DNA of 64,000 bases from Streptomyces diacarni (GTDB lineage Bacteria; Actinomycetota; Actinomycetes; Streptomycetales; Streptomycetaceae): positions 1 to 64,000 of the forward strand of contig NZ_QOIN01000048.1 in assembly GCF_003323715.1 (NCBI RefSeq), in the 5' to 3' direction. This document shows, one piece after another, positions 16,599-25,322 of the stretch. Position 1 is the first letter of the stretch; every line of letters begins with the position of its first letter. Both the position numbers and the translations under genes were made by a program. Below the pieces are notes generated by a model that did no database searches, was not told the DNA's origin, and saw nothing but the letters and a program-made list of their open reading frames with translations.

Positions 16599-18134
16599 AT
16601 GGAATCTCGTTCCGTGGGGAAAGTGACCGACGACGAGGTTCTGCGGCTGGCGCGCGAAGTGGCCGACCGGCTCATGGAGTCGGCCGGTGACGCCGCGGGG
16701 AAAGCGGATCTCGCCGACGGTGCCCCCGGTATCGCGCTCGCCCTCCGGTACGCCGCCGAGGTCTTCGACGACAGCCGCTACTTCACAGCGGGGCGGCTCC
16801 TCCTGCGGCGCACCGCCGAAGCGAGCGCCGCAACCCCCTTGCAGGCGCCCGGCCTGTACCTCGGCACCGCGGGCGTCGTCTGGGCGGTGACCGAGTACGC
16901 GCGCATGGAGCCGCGCTACCTCCCCACGCTCGCCACGATGACCGACCGGCTCGCCCGGCAGACGCTGGCGATCACGCTGCACACCGCCGCGGGAAGCGTC
17001 GCCTCGCACGATTACGACGTCATCGGAGGTGCGGCGGGCTGGCTCGCCGCGCTCCTCAAGGCCGCGGACGTGCTCGGCGGGCGCGCGACGGACACGGTAG
17101 GTGAGGCCGCGGACCGCCTCGTCGACTACCTGGTGGAGCTGACCCGGGATGACGGCGGCCCGCTCCGATGGTTCTGCGCGCCCTCCCACTTCCCCAGCAT
17201 TCCCGGCCCCGACGGAGAGCCGACGCCCCTTCCCGGATACGTGAAGAACTTTCCCGACGGCGTCTACAACCTGGGATTCGCCCACGGGCCGCCGGGCATC
17301 CTCGCCGCCCTCTGCCGCCCCGAGCTCACCGAAGCGGCCGGCAGCACGACGGGTCGGGTGGCCGGCACCGAGGACCCTGCCGCACGGCCCCGCCGAGTGC
17401 GACAGGGGGTCCGCGATCTCGCCCGCACGCTCGAGGCGCTGCGCATCGACGGCCTGGACTACCCCGGGTGGGCCAACCTTCTGCTGCCCCACCCGGACTC
17501 GAAGCGCCCCGACACCGGTGCTGCGCAGGTACCGGCCAGGAGCGCGTGGTGCTACGGCCCGCCCGGAGTCGCCGCGTCCCTCCTGCCGGCTTCGCCGGTC
17601 TGCGGCGACCCGGAGCCGACCGACCTCGCGGTGGCCACGCTCCTCGGCCTCGACCGCACCCCCGCCGAGCAGCAGCGCGTCAACTCGCCCACGCTGTGCC
17701 ACGGGCTGGCGGGGCTGGTGACCGTCTACGGCCGCGCCGCCGCACAGACCGGCGTGCCGGAGCTGTGGCGCATGCACGAGCGGTTCCTGGCGCGGATGTG
17801 CTCGTTCGCGGGCGAGGACCACCCCTATCTCTTCCCGGACTACGACCCATGGGGGCAGCAGGAGCACAACGCCGGTCTGCTGAACGGCGCGGCCGGGGTC
17901 CTCCTCGCTCTCCTGGGCGCCGTGTCCGAGGCGGCGGCCGGCTGGGACGAACTGCTGTTCCTGACCCCCAGGCCCCCGCGCGGGGACGTGCCAGGGACCG
18001 ACGCACCGCGCAAGGAAGCGCCGCGCAAGGAAGCGCCGGACAAGGAAGCACCGCGCGGGGAAGCGCCGCGCAGAGACGCACGGCAGGGGGCCGGGGCGGA
18101 GACGAGACCGGGCCGGGGAACGGGGGAGACGTGA
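16599..18134 (+). CDS. lanC: Lanthionine synthetase C family cyclase
   Basis: A 511-residue zinc enzyme that adds Cys thiols to dehydrated Ser/Thr to form the rings. The three zinc ligands are visible: Cys318 (WCYGPPG), Cys367 and His368 (LCHG); the likely active-site His229 lies in GFAHGPPG, and GAPGIAL, LYLGTAG and LLNGAAGVLLAL are the repeated Gly motifs of the alpha/alpha toroid. Beyond residue 460 there is an unusual charged tail with five Ala-Pro-Arg-Lys-Glu-type pentads. The ATG at 16599 gives the usual N-terminus; an in-frame extension upstream would translate the repeats. It overlaps lanB by 4 bp (GTGA). Confidence 0.95.
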   Translation: MESRSVGKVTDDEVLRLAREVADRLMESAGDAAGKADLADGAPGIALALRYAAEVFDDSRYFTAGRLLLRRTAEASAATPLQAPGLYLGTAGVVWAVTEYARMEPRYLPTLATMTDRLARQTLAITLHTAAGSVASHDYDVIGGAAGWLAALLKAADVLGGRATDTVGEAADRLVDYLVELTRDDGGPLRWFCAPSHFPSIPGPDGEPTPLPGYVKNFPDGVYNLGFAHGPPGILAALCRPELTEAAGSTTGRVAGTEDPAARPRRVRQGVRDLARTLEALRIDGLDYPGWANLLLPHPDSKRPDTGAAQVPARSAWCYGPPGVAASLLPASPVCGDPEPTDLAVATLLGLDRTPAEQQRVNSPTLCHGLAGLVTVYGRAAAQTGVPELWRMHERFLARMCSFAGEDHPYLFPDYDPWGQQEHNAGLLNGAAGVLLALLGAVSEAAAGWDELLFLTPRPPRGDVPGTDAPRKEAPRKEAPDKEAPRGEAPRRDARQGAGAETRPGRGTGET

Positions 18135-21100
18135 GCGAAGAGGCCGACACCTACGAGGCCTGCGGGTTCTTCATGCTCAGGGCGCCCGCCCTGCCGGCAC
18201 GCCCGCTGCTGGAGGTGTTCAGGTCGCTGCCGGCGGACGCCGACACGCTGCGCACGGGCGCCTGGCAGGACAACTATGCCGAGCAGCTCCGCAAGCTGTG
18301 GTGGGCCCCGGGCGTGCGGGACGCCGTGCGGGCCGCCTCGCCCGACCTGGCGGACGCCGTCGAGCGGTTCGACACGCTCACCGGCAAGAGCCGGCGCAAG
18401 GCCGTGCGCGGGCTGGGCCGCTATCTGAACCGGATGAGTTTCCGCTCGACGCCGTTCGGCCTGTTCGCGGGCGTGACCACCGGCGTGTTCGGTGCCGAGC
18501 AGCGCACCCGGCTCGGGCACGGCGCTCTCGGCACGGCCCGTGCACGCGCGGACTCCGGGTGGGTCATGCACCTGGTGAAGCGTCTCGCCTTCGGCGCCGA
18601 GCGCTCCCGCGAGGACCTGCGGGTGCGGCGCAACGATCTGCTCCACGTGTCCCGCGGCCGGGTGTGGCTGTCCACCGCCGAGGGCTACGGACTCAACGAG
18701 GACGCCGGGGCCGCCCAGCCCGCCACCGGCGACGAGCAGCGCCCCACGCCCAAGGGCCGGCGCTCCGTCAGCGTGCGGCTCAGCGCGCCGATACGCTCCG
18801 TGCTCGATCTCGCCCGTACGCCGACGACACTCGGCGACCTGACCGCCGCGCTCACCGAGGCCTATCCGCAGGCCGGTGCGGAGCGCGTCGCGGCCCTGCT
18901 CGACGGGCTCTTCGACAGTGACATCCTCATCACCGTCGAGCGCCCCCGGCTGCTGGTCCCCCAGGCCGCCGGCACGGACCGCGACGACTCGCTGCTGCGC
19001 TCGATGCTTCCGCCCGTCACCGAGCCCGCCGTCGCCCGGGCGATCGACGAGGTGGAGGCCGCCGTCACCTCGTTCAACCGGGGCGAGATCCCGGCGCACC
19101 GGCTGCTCGGGGCGGCGAGCGCCCCGATGCCCGACGCCGTCGGCGGCCACGCGGGCCCGACGCTCCAGATCGACTCGGCGCTGAACCGCGACGGGTCCCT
19201 GGTCCTTCCACGGGCCGTGGCGGACCTGGCCGAAGAGGCCGCCCGCGTGCTGCTGCGCGTGGGCGCTCAGGATCGCTACCCGCCGCACCTGGGGGAGTAC
19301 GCCGACGCCTTCGCCGAACGGTACGGCCACCGCTCCGAGGTCCCCCTGCTGGAGGCGCTGACCCCCGAGACCGGGCTCGGCCCGCCACGCCGATACCGCT
19401 CGCCGGGGCAGGCGTACCCGCTGCCCGGCATCGTGCCGGACCCCGTCGACCTGTCGGACCGGCCCGCGGGACCGACACGGAAGGCCGTGCTGGACCGGCT
19501 GGTCACCGGGGCGCTGGCCCGCAGGGAGCGGGCCGTCCAGCTCGACGACAGGGTGCTCGACGAGCTGGCCGAGGTCTCGGTGCCCGAGGACGACCACAGG
19601 CCGCCGATGCCCCTCCTCGATCTGCATCTCACCCTTGTGGCACCGGGACCGGGCCGTGAGCGGTGGCGCGCCGTCTGCGGCACCGCCGGGGTGGTGCCGG
19701 GCGGCCGGACCTTCTCCCGCTTCCACGACCTCCTGGACGACGGTGCCCAGGCGTCGCTGCGGGAGCTGGCCGCCGCCGAGGAGAAGCGCCAGGGCGACGC
19801 CGTCTGCGCCGAGCTGTCCTCCCTTCCGCAGGACGCCCGGTCCATCAACGTCTCGATCCGCCCGACCGCGCACACGTGGGAGCTGCCGGTCAACGTCACG
19901 CCGGGACGGGACGAGGAGCGGGTGATCCGGCTGGACGACGTTCTCGTCGGCGTGGCCGAGGGGAAGCTCTATCTGCGCAGCCGCACGCTGGGCCGGCGCC
20001 TGCACGTCACCGACCGCACCATGCTCAACTGGGCGGGCGCCCCCGACCCGTGCCGCTTCCTGCTGGAGGTCTCCCAGGCACTCTCCCGCACGGTCTCGTG
20101 GTTCAGCTGGGACGCGCTGAGCTGGACCATGCCGTTCCTGCCCCGCGTCGAACGGGGTGATGTGGTGCTGCGCCGGGCGCGGTGGCGGCTGCGGGCGGAG
20201 GAGTTCCTGCCGGCCCACGGGGACCACGGCGACGGGGACGGGCTGGCCGCGTTCGCCGAGACCTTCGCCGCCTGGGCGCAGACGTGGATGGTGCCCCGCC
20301 TGGTCAACATCGCCAGCAGCGACAACACCCTGCTGCTCGACCTCACCAGCGCCCCCTGCCTGCGCGAGCTGCGCGACAGCCTGGAACAGGCGCCGGAGGA
20401 CGGGCTCGTCCTGGAGGAGGTACTGCCCGCGCCCGAGGACGGCTTCCTGCGGGACGCCGACGGGGAACCGTACGCCTCCGAGGTCGTGGTGCCCCTCGTG
20501 CGGACCGGCGAGGACCCGGGCCGGGTGGCCCGGCACATCAGGCCCCGCCGGCTCCCGGACACCGCCGAGGAGCCCGGTGCACGGGTCAAGCGGATCGGCA
20601 GCGACTGGCTGGCCGTGAAGCTCTACGCCGAACCGGACGCGCACGACACGCTGCTGGGCGTGGGCCTGGCCCACCTCGCAGGGCGGCTGTCCGAACAGTA
20701 CGGCGTGGCGGCGCCGTTCTTCCTGCGCTACGGCGATCCGGCCCCCCACCTGCGGGTACGGTTCTTCGTGCCCGAGGAGGACGCGCGCGCGGATGTCCTG
20801 CGCGAGGTCACCGCCTGGGCGTACGACCTCGCGCGTGGCGGGCACCTGTCGGACCACACCTACGTCACCTACCAGCGCGAGGTCGAGCGCTACGGCGGCC
20901 CCGAACTGATCGCCGACGCCGAGGAGTTTTTCCGGCAGGACAGCGCGGCCGTCGTCCGGCTCCTCGCGGACCTGCGCGCCGCACCGGCCGGCCCGCCGGG
21001 TCTGCCGCCCCTCGGTCTGGACGCGTCACAGGAACGCGCCGCGCTGGTCGCCCTCACGCTCGACCGGCTGTGCGCCCTCCTGGTCCCCGAGCCCGGGGCG

Positions 21101-21436
21101 CGCCACGCACTCGCCCGCCTCGCGGCCTCGCGCAACGCCGGAGGCGGCCTGTACCGGACGGCGGGGCGCGGCCTGTGGACCGCCCGTACGCAGGACGGGC
21201 CCGCCCGCGCACTGCTCGACCGGGCGGCCGCCGCGTGGCACCCGGCCGCGGAGCGGCTCACCCGCCGGATGACCGAGCTGGAGCGGGACGGCGCGCTCCA
21301 GGCGGACCGCGGCGACATCGTGCTGGCCCTGCTGCACATGCACTGCAACCGCATGGGGCTGCGTCCCACCGAGGAGGCGGACTCCTACGGGGTGTGGCGA
21401 CGGCTCCTCGACCGGGCCGCGCACGCGCCGCGCTGA
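18131..21436 (+). CDS. lanB: Lanthipeptide dehydratase LanB (full length)
   Basis: A 1101-residue enzyme that glutamylates Ser/Thr of LanA using glutamyl-tRNA and eliminates glutamate to give Dha/Dhb. The N-terminal glutamylation domain spans about 10-720, with the signature SFRSTPFGLFAG at 103-114. The C-terminal elimination (SpaB_C) domain begins near 823 (DWLAVKLYAEP) and contains FLRYGDPAPHLRVRF. Both are in one chain, unlike split systems where the second domain is separate. The GTG start overlaps the lanC stop, so the two are translationally coupled. A terminator follows. Confidence 0.95.
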   Translation: MSEEADTYEACGFFMLRAPALPARPLLEVFRSLPADADTLRTGAWQDNYAEQLRKLWWAPGVRDAVRAASPDLADAVERFDTLTGKSRRKAVRGLGRYLNRMSFRSTPFGLFAGVTTGVFGAEQRTRLGHGALGTARARADSGWVMHLVKRLAFGAERSREDLRVRRNDLLHVSRGRVWLSTAEGYGLNEDAGAAQPATGDEQRPTPKGRRSVSVRLSAPIRSVLDLARTPTTLGDLTAALTEAYPQAGAERVAALLDGLFDSDILITVERPRLLVPQAAGTDRDDSLLRSMLPPVTEPAVARAIDEVEAAVTSFNRGEIPAHRLLGAASAPMPDAVGGHAGPTLQIDSALNRDGSLVLPRAVADLAEEAARVLLRVGAQDRYPPHLGEYADAFAERYGHRSEVPLLEALTPETGLGPPRRYRSPGQAYPLPGIVPDPVDLSDRPAGPTRKAVLDRLVTGALARRERAVQLDDRVLDELAEVSVPEDDHRPPMPLLDLHLTLVAPGPGRERWRAVCGTAGVVPGGRTFSRFHDLLDDGAQASLRELAAAEEKRQGDAVCAELSSLPQDARSINVSIRPTAHTWELPVNVTPGRDEERVIRLDDVLVGVAEGKLYLRSRTLGRRLHVTDRTMLNWAGAPDPCRFLLEVSQALSRTVSWFSWDALSWTMPFLPRVERGDVVLRRARWRLRAEEFLPAHGDHGDGDGLAAFAETFAAWAQTWMVPRLVNIASSDNTLLLDLTSAPCLRELRDSLEQAPEDGLVLEEVLPAPEDGFLRDADGEPYASEVVVPLVRTGEDPGRVARHIRPRRLPDTAEEPGARVKRIGSDWLAVKLYAEPDAHDTLLGVGLAHLAGRLSEQYGVAAPFFLRYGDPAPHLRVRFFVPEEDARADVLREVTAWAYDLARGGHLSDHTYVTYQREVERYGGPELIADAEEFFRQDSAAVVRLLADLRAAPAGPPGLPPLGLDASQERAALVALTLDRLCALLVPEPGARHALARLAASRNAGGGLYRTAGRGLWTARTQDGPARALLDRAAAAWHPAAERLTRRMTELERDGALQADRGDIVLALLHMHCNRMGLRPTEEADSYGVWRRLLDRAAHAPR

Positions 21437-21439
21437 GCG

Positions 21440-21474
21440 CGTCCGCGGGTGGGCTCCGAGCTCACCAGCGGACG
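21440..21474. terminator. Bidirectional terminator after lanB
   Basis: CGTCCGC (21440-21446) pairs with GCGGACG (21468-21474); inside, GGTGGGCT (21448-21455) pairs with AGCTCACC (21459-21466) with one wobble. It separates lanB from the converging hydrolase gene and marks the end of the lanthipeptide cluster. Confidence 0.7.
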
Positions 21475-21479
21475 GGCTG

Positions 21480-22235
21480 TCACAGGTTCCTGCGGAACAG
21501 GTCGAGGAGGGCCTCCCAGTGGCGTTCCTCCGCCGCCGGATCGTGGGCGGCGGTGTCGGACTGGGTGAAGCCGTGCGGGGCGCCCGCGTAGACCTCGGTG
21601 CGGTGGCGGACGCCCGCGGCGGTGAGCGTGCGCTCCAGCAGCTCGACCTGCTCGGGCGGCATGCCGGGGTCCTCGTCCGCGTGCCCGAAGTAGAGCTCAG
21701 CGGTGATCCGGTCGGCCGACAGGTGCGGGCTGTCCTCGGCGTCGGTGGCCAGGTTCGCGGCGTGGAAGCCCGCGGCTGCGGCGACCCGGTCGGGGTGGGC
21801 GCCGGCCGTGCGCAGGGCCAGCGCCCCGCCCATGCAGTAGCCCGTCACCCCCACGGGCCCTTCGGCCGCCTGCGCGAGTCCGGCGAGGTAGCGCAGGTAC
21901 GCGTCGGCGTCCCGCGTGGCGTTCTCGGGTGTGAGCGCCTGGAAGGCCGGCCCCAGGCTCTTGAAGAGGTCGGGGCGCTGCGCGGGGTCGATGAAGTCGG
22001 GCAGCTCCACGACCGGAGCGCGCCCGGTGCGGTAGAAGACGTTCGGGACCAGCACCGTGTACCCGGCCGAGGCCAGCCGGTCGGCGAACGTCCGCAGAGC
22101 CGGGCGGAGTCCGAAGGCGTCCATGTAGAGGAGGACCGCCGGATGCGGCGCTCCGCCTCCGGGGTGCACGAGGTAGGCATCGGCGGTGCCGTCCCGCGTC
22201 GGGATGTCGATGGTGCTTGTGCTCACGGTGGTCAT
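21480..22235 (-). CDS. Dienelactone hydrolase family protein
   Basis: A 251-residue alpha/beta hydrolase with a cysteine nucleophile: GYCMGG (Cys134), an acid in HADED (about 187-189) and His221 in GAPHGF, the triad of dienelactone hydrolases. The true substrate is unknown; no aromatic-degradation genes lie nearby. The ATG at 22235 has GGAGGAG upstream; an alternative in-frame ATG at 22259 has none. It converges on lanB and is probably not part of the cluster. Confidence 0.9.
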   Translation of the reverse strand: MTTVSTSTIDIPTRDGTADAYLVHPGGGAPHPAVLLYMDAFGLRPALRTFADRLASAGYTVLVPNVFYRTGRAPVVELPDFIDPAQRPDLFKSLGPAFQALTPENATRDADAYLRYLAGLAQAAEGPVGVTGYCMGGALALRTAGAHPDRVAAAAGFHAANLATDAEDSPHLSADRITAELYFGHADEDPGMPPEQVELLERTLTAAGVRHRTEVYAGAPHGFTQSDTAAHDPAAEERHWEALLDLFRRNL

Positions 22236-22427
22236 GGTCCCTGTCTCCTCCTCGCTCACGCGTGAGCCCCGGGGGACCCACGCCTCTCCGTGCGCCGCTG
22301 TCCCCGCGGCCCGGGGTCACAGCAGGCCCGCGCCGTACGGTACGCCGTGACCTGGGGCCGGCCCCTGAGGGGCGGGGATCGGACTCCCCGCCTCGGCCGG
22401 ACGCCGCGCACGGCCCCGGGCTCGTGC

Positions 22428-22889
22428 TCAGCGGCGGGCGTCCGGTACCGGGTCGCGGCCGAAGACCCAGGGGGCGAGGACGAGCTGCCAACCGTCCGGG
22501 TCCGCGAAGACGGTGGCGCCGCGGGTGGGCCAGTACGGGTTGGTGGCGGCGACCGGACGGTGGCCGCGGGAGGTGAGGTGTGCGGTCGCGCGGTCGTGGG
22601 CCGCCTGGTCCTCCAGGTAGAGGACCAGCTGGTTCTCGGGGTGGGGCTCGGGGATGCGGGGCGGGGCGCCGTGCTGGGTCAGCTCCATGTGGACGGGGGT
22701 GCCGGGGAGGCCGAGGACGAGGCCGTCGTAGCCGGAGTGGTCGCGCCACTCGGCGAGGACGGGCAGGCCGAGATCGTCGACGTAGAAGGCGCGTACGGCG
22801 TCGAAGCGTGCCGTCGGGCGGGCGAATCGGACCGCGCCGACGGCCAGTTGGTCCGGCCAGCCGTGGTGGGCGGGTGTCGGGGTGCTCAT
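22428..22889 (-). CDS. VOC (glyoxalase/bleomycin-resistance fold) protein
   Basis: A 153-residue protein with two beta-alpha-beta-beta-beta repeats: VGAVRFARPTARFDAVRAFYVDDLGLPVL and, later, NPYWPTRGATVFADPDGWQLVLAP. Candidate metal ligands are His/Glu in HMELTQ and the late Asp/Trp region. Members range from dioxygenases to binding proteins, so no activity is claimed. The 192 bp to the hydrolase gene contains no gene. Confidence 0.88.
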   Translation of the reverse strand: MSTPTPAHHGWPDQLAVGAVRFARPTARFDAVRAFYVDDLGLPVLAEWRDHSGYDGLVLGLPGTPVHMELTQHGAPPRIPEPHPENQLVLYLEDQAAHDRATAHLTSRGHRPVAATNPYWPTRGATVFADPDGWQLVLAPWVFGRDPVPDARR

Positions 22890-22998
22890 GGGTTCACGGT
22901 GACAGGCGCGGCGGGCGCGGGCCTCCGTCCACCGGGCGGGCCCGTCTCCGTCTTGCGGCCGAGGACACCGTGCCCCTCACAGACCACCAAAGAAGTGT

Positions 22999-23027
22999 TT
23001 GACGGTGCGGGGCGGGTGCCGCACACT
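22999..23027 (+). promoter_or_regulatory. Predicted promoter of the MFS gene, possibly leaderless
   Basis: TTGACG (22999-23004), 17 bp, CACACT (23022-23027). A start 6-7 nt further would fall at the ATG (23034), giving a leaderless mRNA. The absence of a Shine-Dalgarno sequence fits this. Confidence 0.45.
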
Positions 23028-23033
23028 CACCGC

Positions 23034-24353
23034 ATGACTCCTCCCGCCTCGCGGCCGCGTGGCCGCGGCGCCGACAGCGCGCGGCCTCTTCCCCTGCGCG
23101 CCCTGCTGCGTCGGCGCGGTTTCCGCGGGCTCGCGTCGGGGCGCGCCCTCACCTACCTCGGCAACGCGATGGCGCCCGTCGTCCTCGCCTTCGCCGTCCT
23201 CGACCTGGGCGGTTCCGCCGTCGACGTGGGCCTCGTCGTCGGGGCGCGCTCGGTCAGCAACGTCGTGCTGTTGCTGTTCGGCGGGCTGCTCGCCGACCGG
23301 CTGCCCCGGGCGCTCGTCCTCCAGGGCGCCGCCCTCGCCGCCGCGCTGGTGCAAAGCGGCGTGGGGCTGGCCCTGCTGTCGGGCCGGGCGTCGATGGGGG
23401 TGCTGCTGGTCCTCAGTGTGGTGCAGGGGGCGGTGGCGGCCGTCTCCGTCCCGGCCTCCGCTGCGCTGATTCCGCTCACCGTCACCGCCGACGAACTGCG
23501 GCCCGCCAACGCGCTCTCCCGGATGGGGGTCAACACCGGGATGATCGCCGGGGCCTCGCTGGGCGGGCTGCTGGCCGCCGTCGCGGGCCCGGGGTGGGGG
23601 ATGGTGCTGGGCGGGGTGGCCTTCGCGGGCGCGTCCCTCGCCTACCGCCTGGCCGGACGGGGGCTCGCGTCCGTGCGGAAGCGGGCCGGTGCGGTCGCCG
23701 AGCCGGCGCGCCCGTGGCGGGAGTTGCGTGAGGGGTGGCGGGAGTTCGTCGCGCGCCCCTGGGTGTGGGTGGTGGTGCTCCAGTTCTTCGTGGTGAACGC
23801 GGTGGCGGCCGGCGGCATCCAGGTCCTGGGGCCGACGGTCGCCGACGCGACGTTCGGGCGCACGGCGTGGGGCTTCGTCCTGGCCACCCAGATGGCCGGG
23901 GCGCTGGCCGGCGGGGTGCTGGTGGCGCGCTCCAGGGCGCGGCACGCCCTGCGGCTCGGTGTGGCGGTGGTCGCGCTGGACGCGTTGCCGCTCATCGCGC
24001 TCGCGCAGTCGGCGGACGTGGCCGTGCTGGTGGTGGCGATGTTCGTCAACGGCGTCGCCATCGAGCAGTTCGGCGTCGCCTGGGACCTCTCGCTCCAGGA
24101 GAACGTGCCTCGGGAGAAACTGGCCCGCGTCTACTCCTACGACGCGCTCGGCTCGACCCTGGCCCTCCCCGTGGGGGAGATGGCCGCGGGCCCCTTCGCC
24201 GAACGCTTCGGAGCGCGGCCCACGTTGCTGTGCGGGGTCGCTCTGGTCGCCCTGGCGACGGCGGGCGCCCTGTGCAGCCGCCAGGTGCGGGGGCTGACGA
24301 CGGGGGAGCCGCACCCGGCGGCCGGGTCGCCCGTGGTGGAGACGCGGACCTGA
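23034..24353 (+). CDS. MFS transporter (drug/siderophore exporter type)
   Basis: A 439-residue protein with about twelve hydrophobic helices. The opening LLRRRGFRGLASGRALTYLGNAMAPVVLAFAVLDLGGSAVDVGLVVGARSV and the LLADRLPR loop fit the EntS/MFS_3-like efflux branch. The ArsR-type regulator follows 14 bp after the stop codon, so the pair is an operon and the regulator probably senses a compound exported by this pump. Confidence 0.9.
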   Translation: MTPPASRPRGRGADSARPLPLRALLRRRGFRGLASGRALTYLGNAMAPVVLAFAVLDLGGSAVDVGLVVGARSVSNVVLLLFGGLLADRLPRALVLQGAALAAALVQSGVGLALLSGRASMGVLLVLSVVQGAVAAVSVPASAALIPLTVTADELRPANALSRMGVNTGMIAGASLGGLLAAVAGPGWGMVLGGVAFAGASLAYRLAGRGLASVRKRAGAVAEPARPWRELREGWREFVARPWVWVVVLQFFVVNAVAAGGIQVLGPTVADATFGRTAWGFVLATQMAGALAGGVLVARSRARHALRLGVAVVALDALPLIALAQSADVAVLVVAMFVNGVAIEQFGVAWDLSLQENVPREKLARVYSYDALGSTLALPVGEMAAGPFAERFGARPTLLCGVALVALATAGALCSRQVRGLTTGEPHPAAGSPVVETRT

Positions 24354-24367
24354 GGGAGACTGGCGCG

Positions 24368-25063
24368 ATGTCCTCCCGTCCTCGCGGTGGTGCGCAGTCC
24401 GGTCCCGAGACCGTCCAGGCGTCCCCGGCCGCCACGCCTGCTGAGGCTCCGTCTTCCCAGGCGTCTTCCCAGGCGTCTTCCCGGGCGCGGGCGGGCGCGG
24501 CGGTCGCGGATCTGCGGGTGCTCGCCCACCCGTTGCGGCTGCGGCTGCTCTCCCTGCTGACGGGCCAGGCCCACAGCGCCGCTGAGGCGGCGCGGGTCCT
24601 CGGCCAGTCCCAGGCCAACGTCAGCTACCACCTGCGCAGGCTGCACAAGGCAGGGCTCGTCGAGGCGGCGGGCGAGGTGGAGGTCCGCGGGGGCACGGCC
24701 AAGCGGTACCGCCACGACCCCGACAGCGGCGACCGACTCGGCGCCGCCCGGGAAGTCGGCACCTACCTGGCTCTCTCCGGCACTCTCGGCGAGGAGTTGC
24801 GCCGGCGTACGGCGCAGCGCGACACCTCTGTGCCGGGCGAGATGACGGACGCCGAGGTCTGGCTGCCCGGACAGGTGTGGGAGGACGTGCGCGAGCGTGC
24901 CAGGGCGCTGGGCGGAGTGCTCCACGACCGGGCCCTCCCGCCGGGTACGGAGGGGGCGGTACGGGTCAGCGCGACGATGGTGCTGTTCGCGATGGAGGCG
25001 GCCGGGGAGGGGCCGTCGGGGGAGGGGCCGTCCGGGACGGGCGGTGACGGCGCGGAGACCTGA
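24368..25063 (+). CDS. ArsR-like winged-helix transcriptional regulator
   Basis: A 231-residue regulator. A Ser/Ala-rich N-terminus of about 40 residues precedes the winged helix (RVLAHPLRLRLLSLLTGQAHSAAEAARVLGQSQANVSYHLRRLHKAGLVE), then a C-terminal effector or dimerisation region. No metal-binding Cys motif is visible, so it is not a metal sensor. GGGAG precedes the ATG. The C-terminus ends in Gly/Glu repeats. It is cotranscribed with the MFS gene. Confidence 0.9.
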   Translation: MSSRPRGGAQSGPETVQASPAATPAEAPSSQASSQASSRARAGAAVADLRVLAHPLRLRLLSLLTGQAHSAAEAARVLGQSQANVSYHLRRLHKAGLVEAAGEVEVRGGTAKRYRHDPDSGDRLGAAREVGTYLALSGTLGEELRRRTAQRDTSVPGEMTDAEVWLPGQVWEDVRERARALGGVLHDRALPPGTEGAVRVSATMVLFAMEAAGEGPSGEGPSGTGGDGAET

Positions 25064-25254
25064 CGGGCGGACGGGGGCGGACGGTCCGGTGGGCGGGTGG
25101 CGGGCGTACGCCGGGTGTCGGGCGTGTGCCCGGTGCGCATGCCGGCCGGATGTGCCTGCGGCGTCGAATGTGGGGGCTCTGAGCAGGGTCTCATCACATC
25201 GGGTGAAACTTTGGCCGACCGTTGCGGCCAACAACCCTCTGTTGCCAAGCTGTT

Positions 25255-25267
25255 GCTGACCGTCAGC
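25255..25267. promoter_or_regulatory. Perfect short palindrome upstream of the GntR gene
   Basis: GCTGACCGTCAGC is a 6+1+6 palindrome 55 bp before the GntR start; TGGCC...GGCCA (25212-25230) lies just upstream. This is a plausible autoregulatory site. 25064-25254 shows no gene. Confidence 0.35.
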
Positions 25268-25322
25268 ATCTCTCGCACGATCCAGCGTTCACGCTGGCAG
25301 GCCGGAAACGGGGAGGGCACTC

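Noticed and set aside
17840..20857. Very long open frame antisense to lanB and lanC
   Set aside because: Its codons lack the third-position GC bias, it has no recognisable domain, and the plus strand encodes unmistakable LanC and LanB.
21480..22235. Dienelactone hydrolase as the lanthipeptide leader protease
   Set aside because: It has the DLH cysteine triad rather than a subtilisin or C39 fold, lies on the opposite strand, and is separated by a bidirectional terminator.
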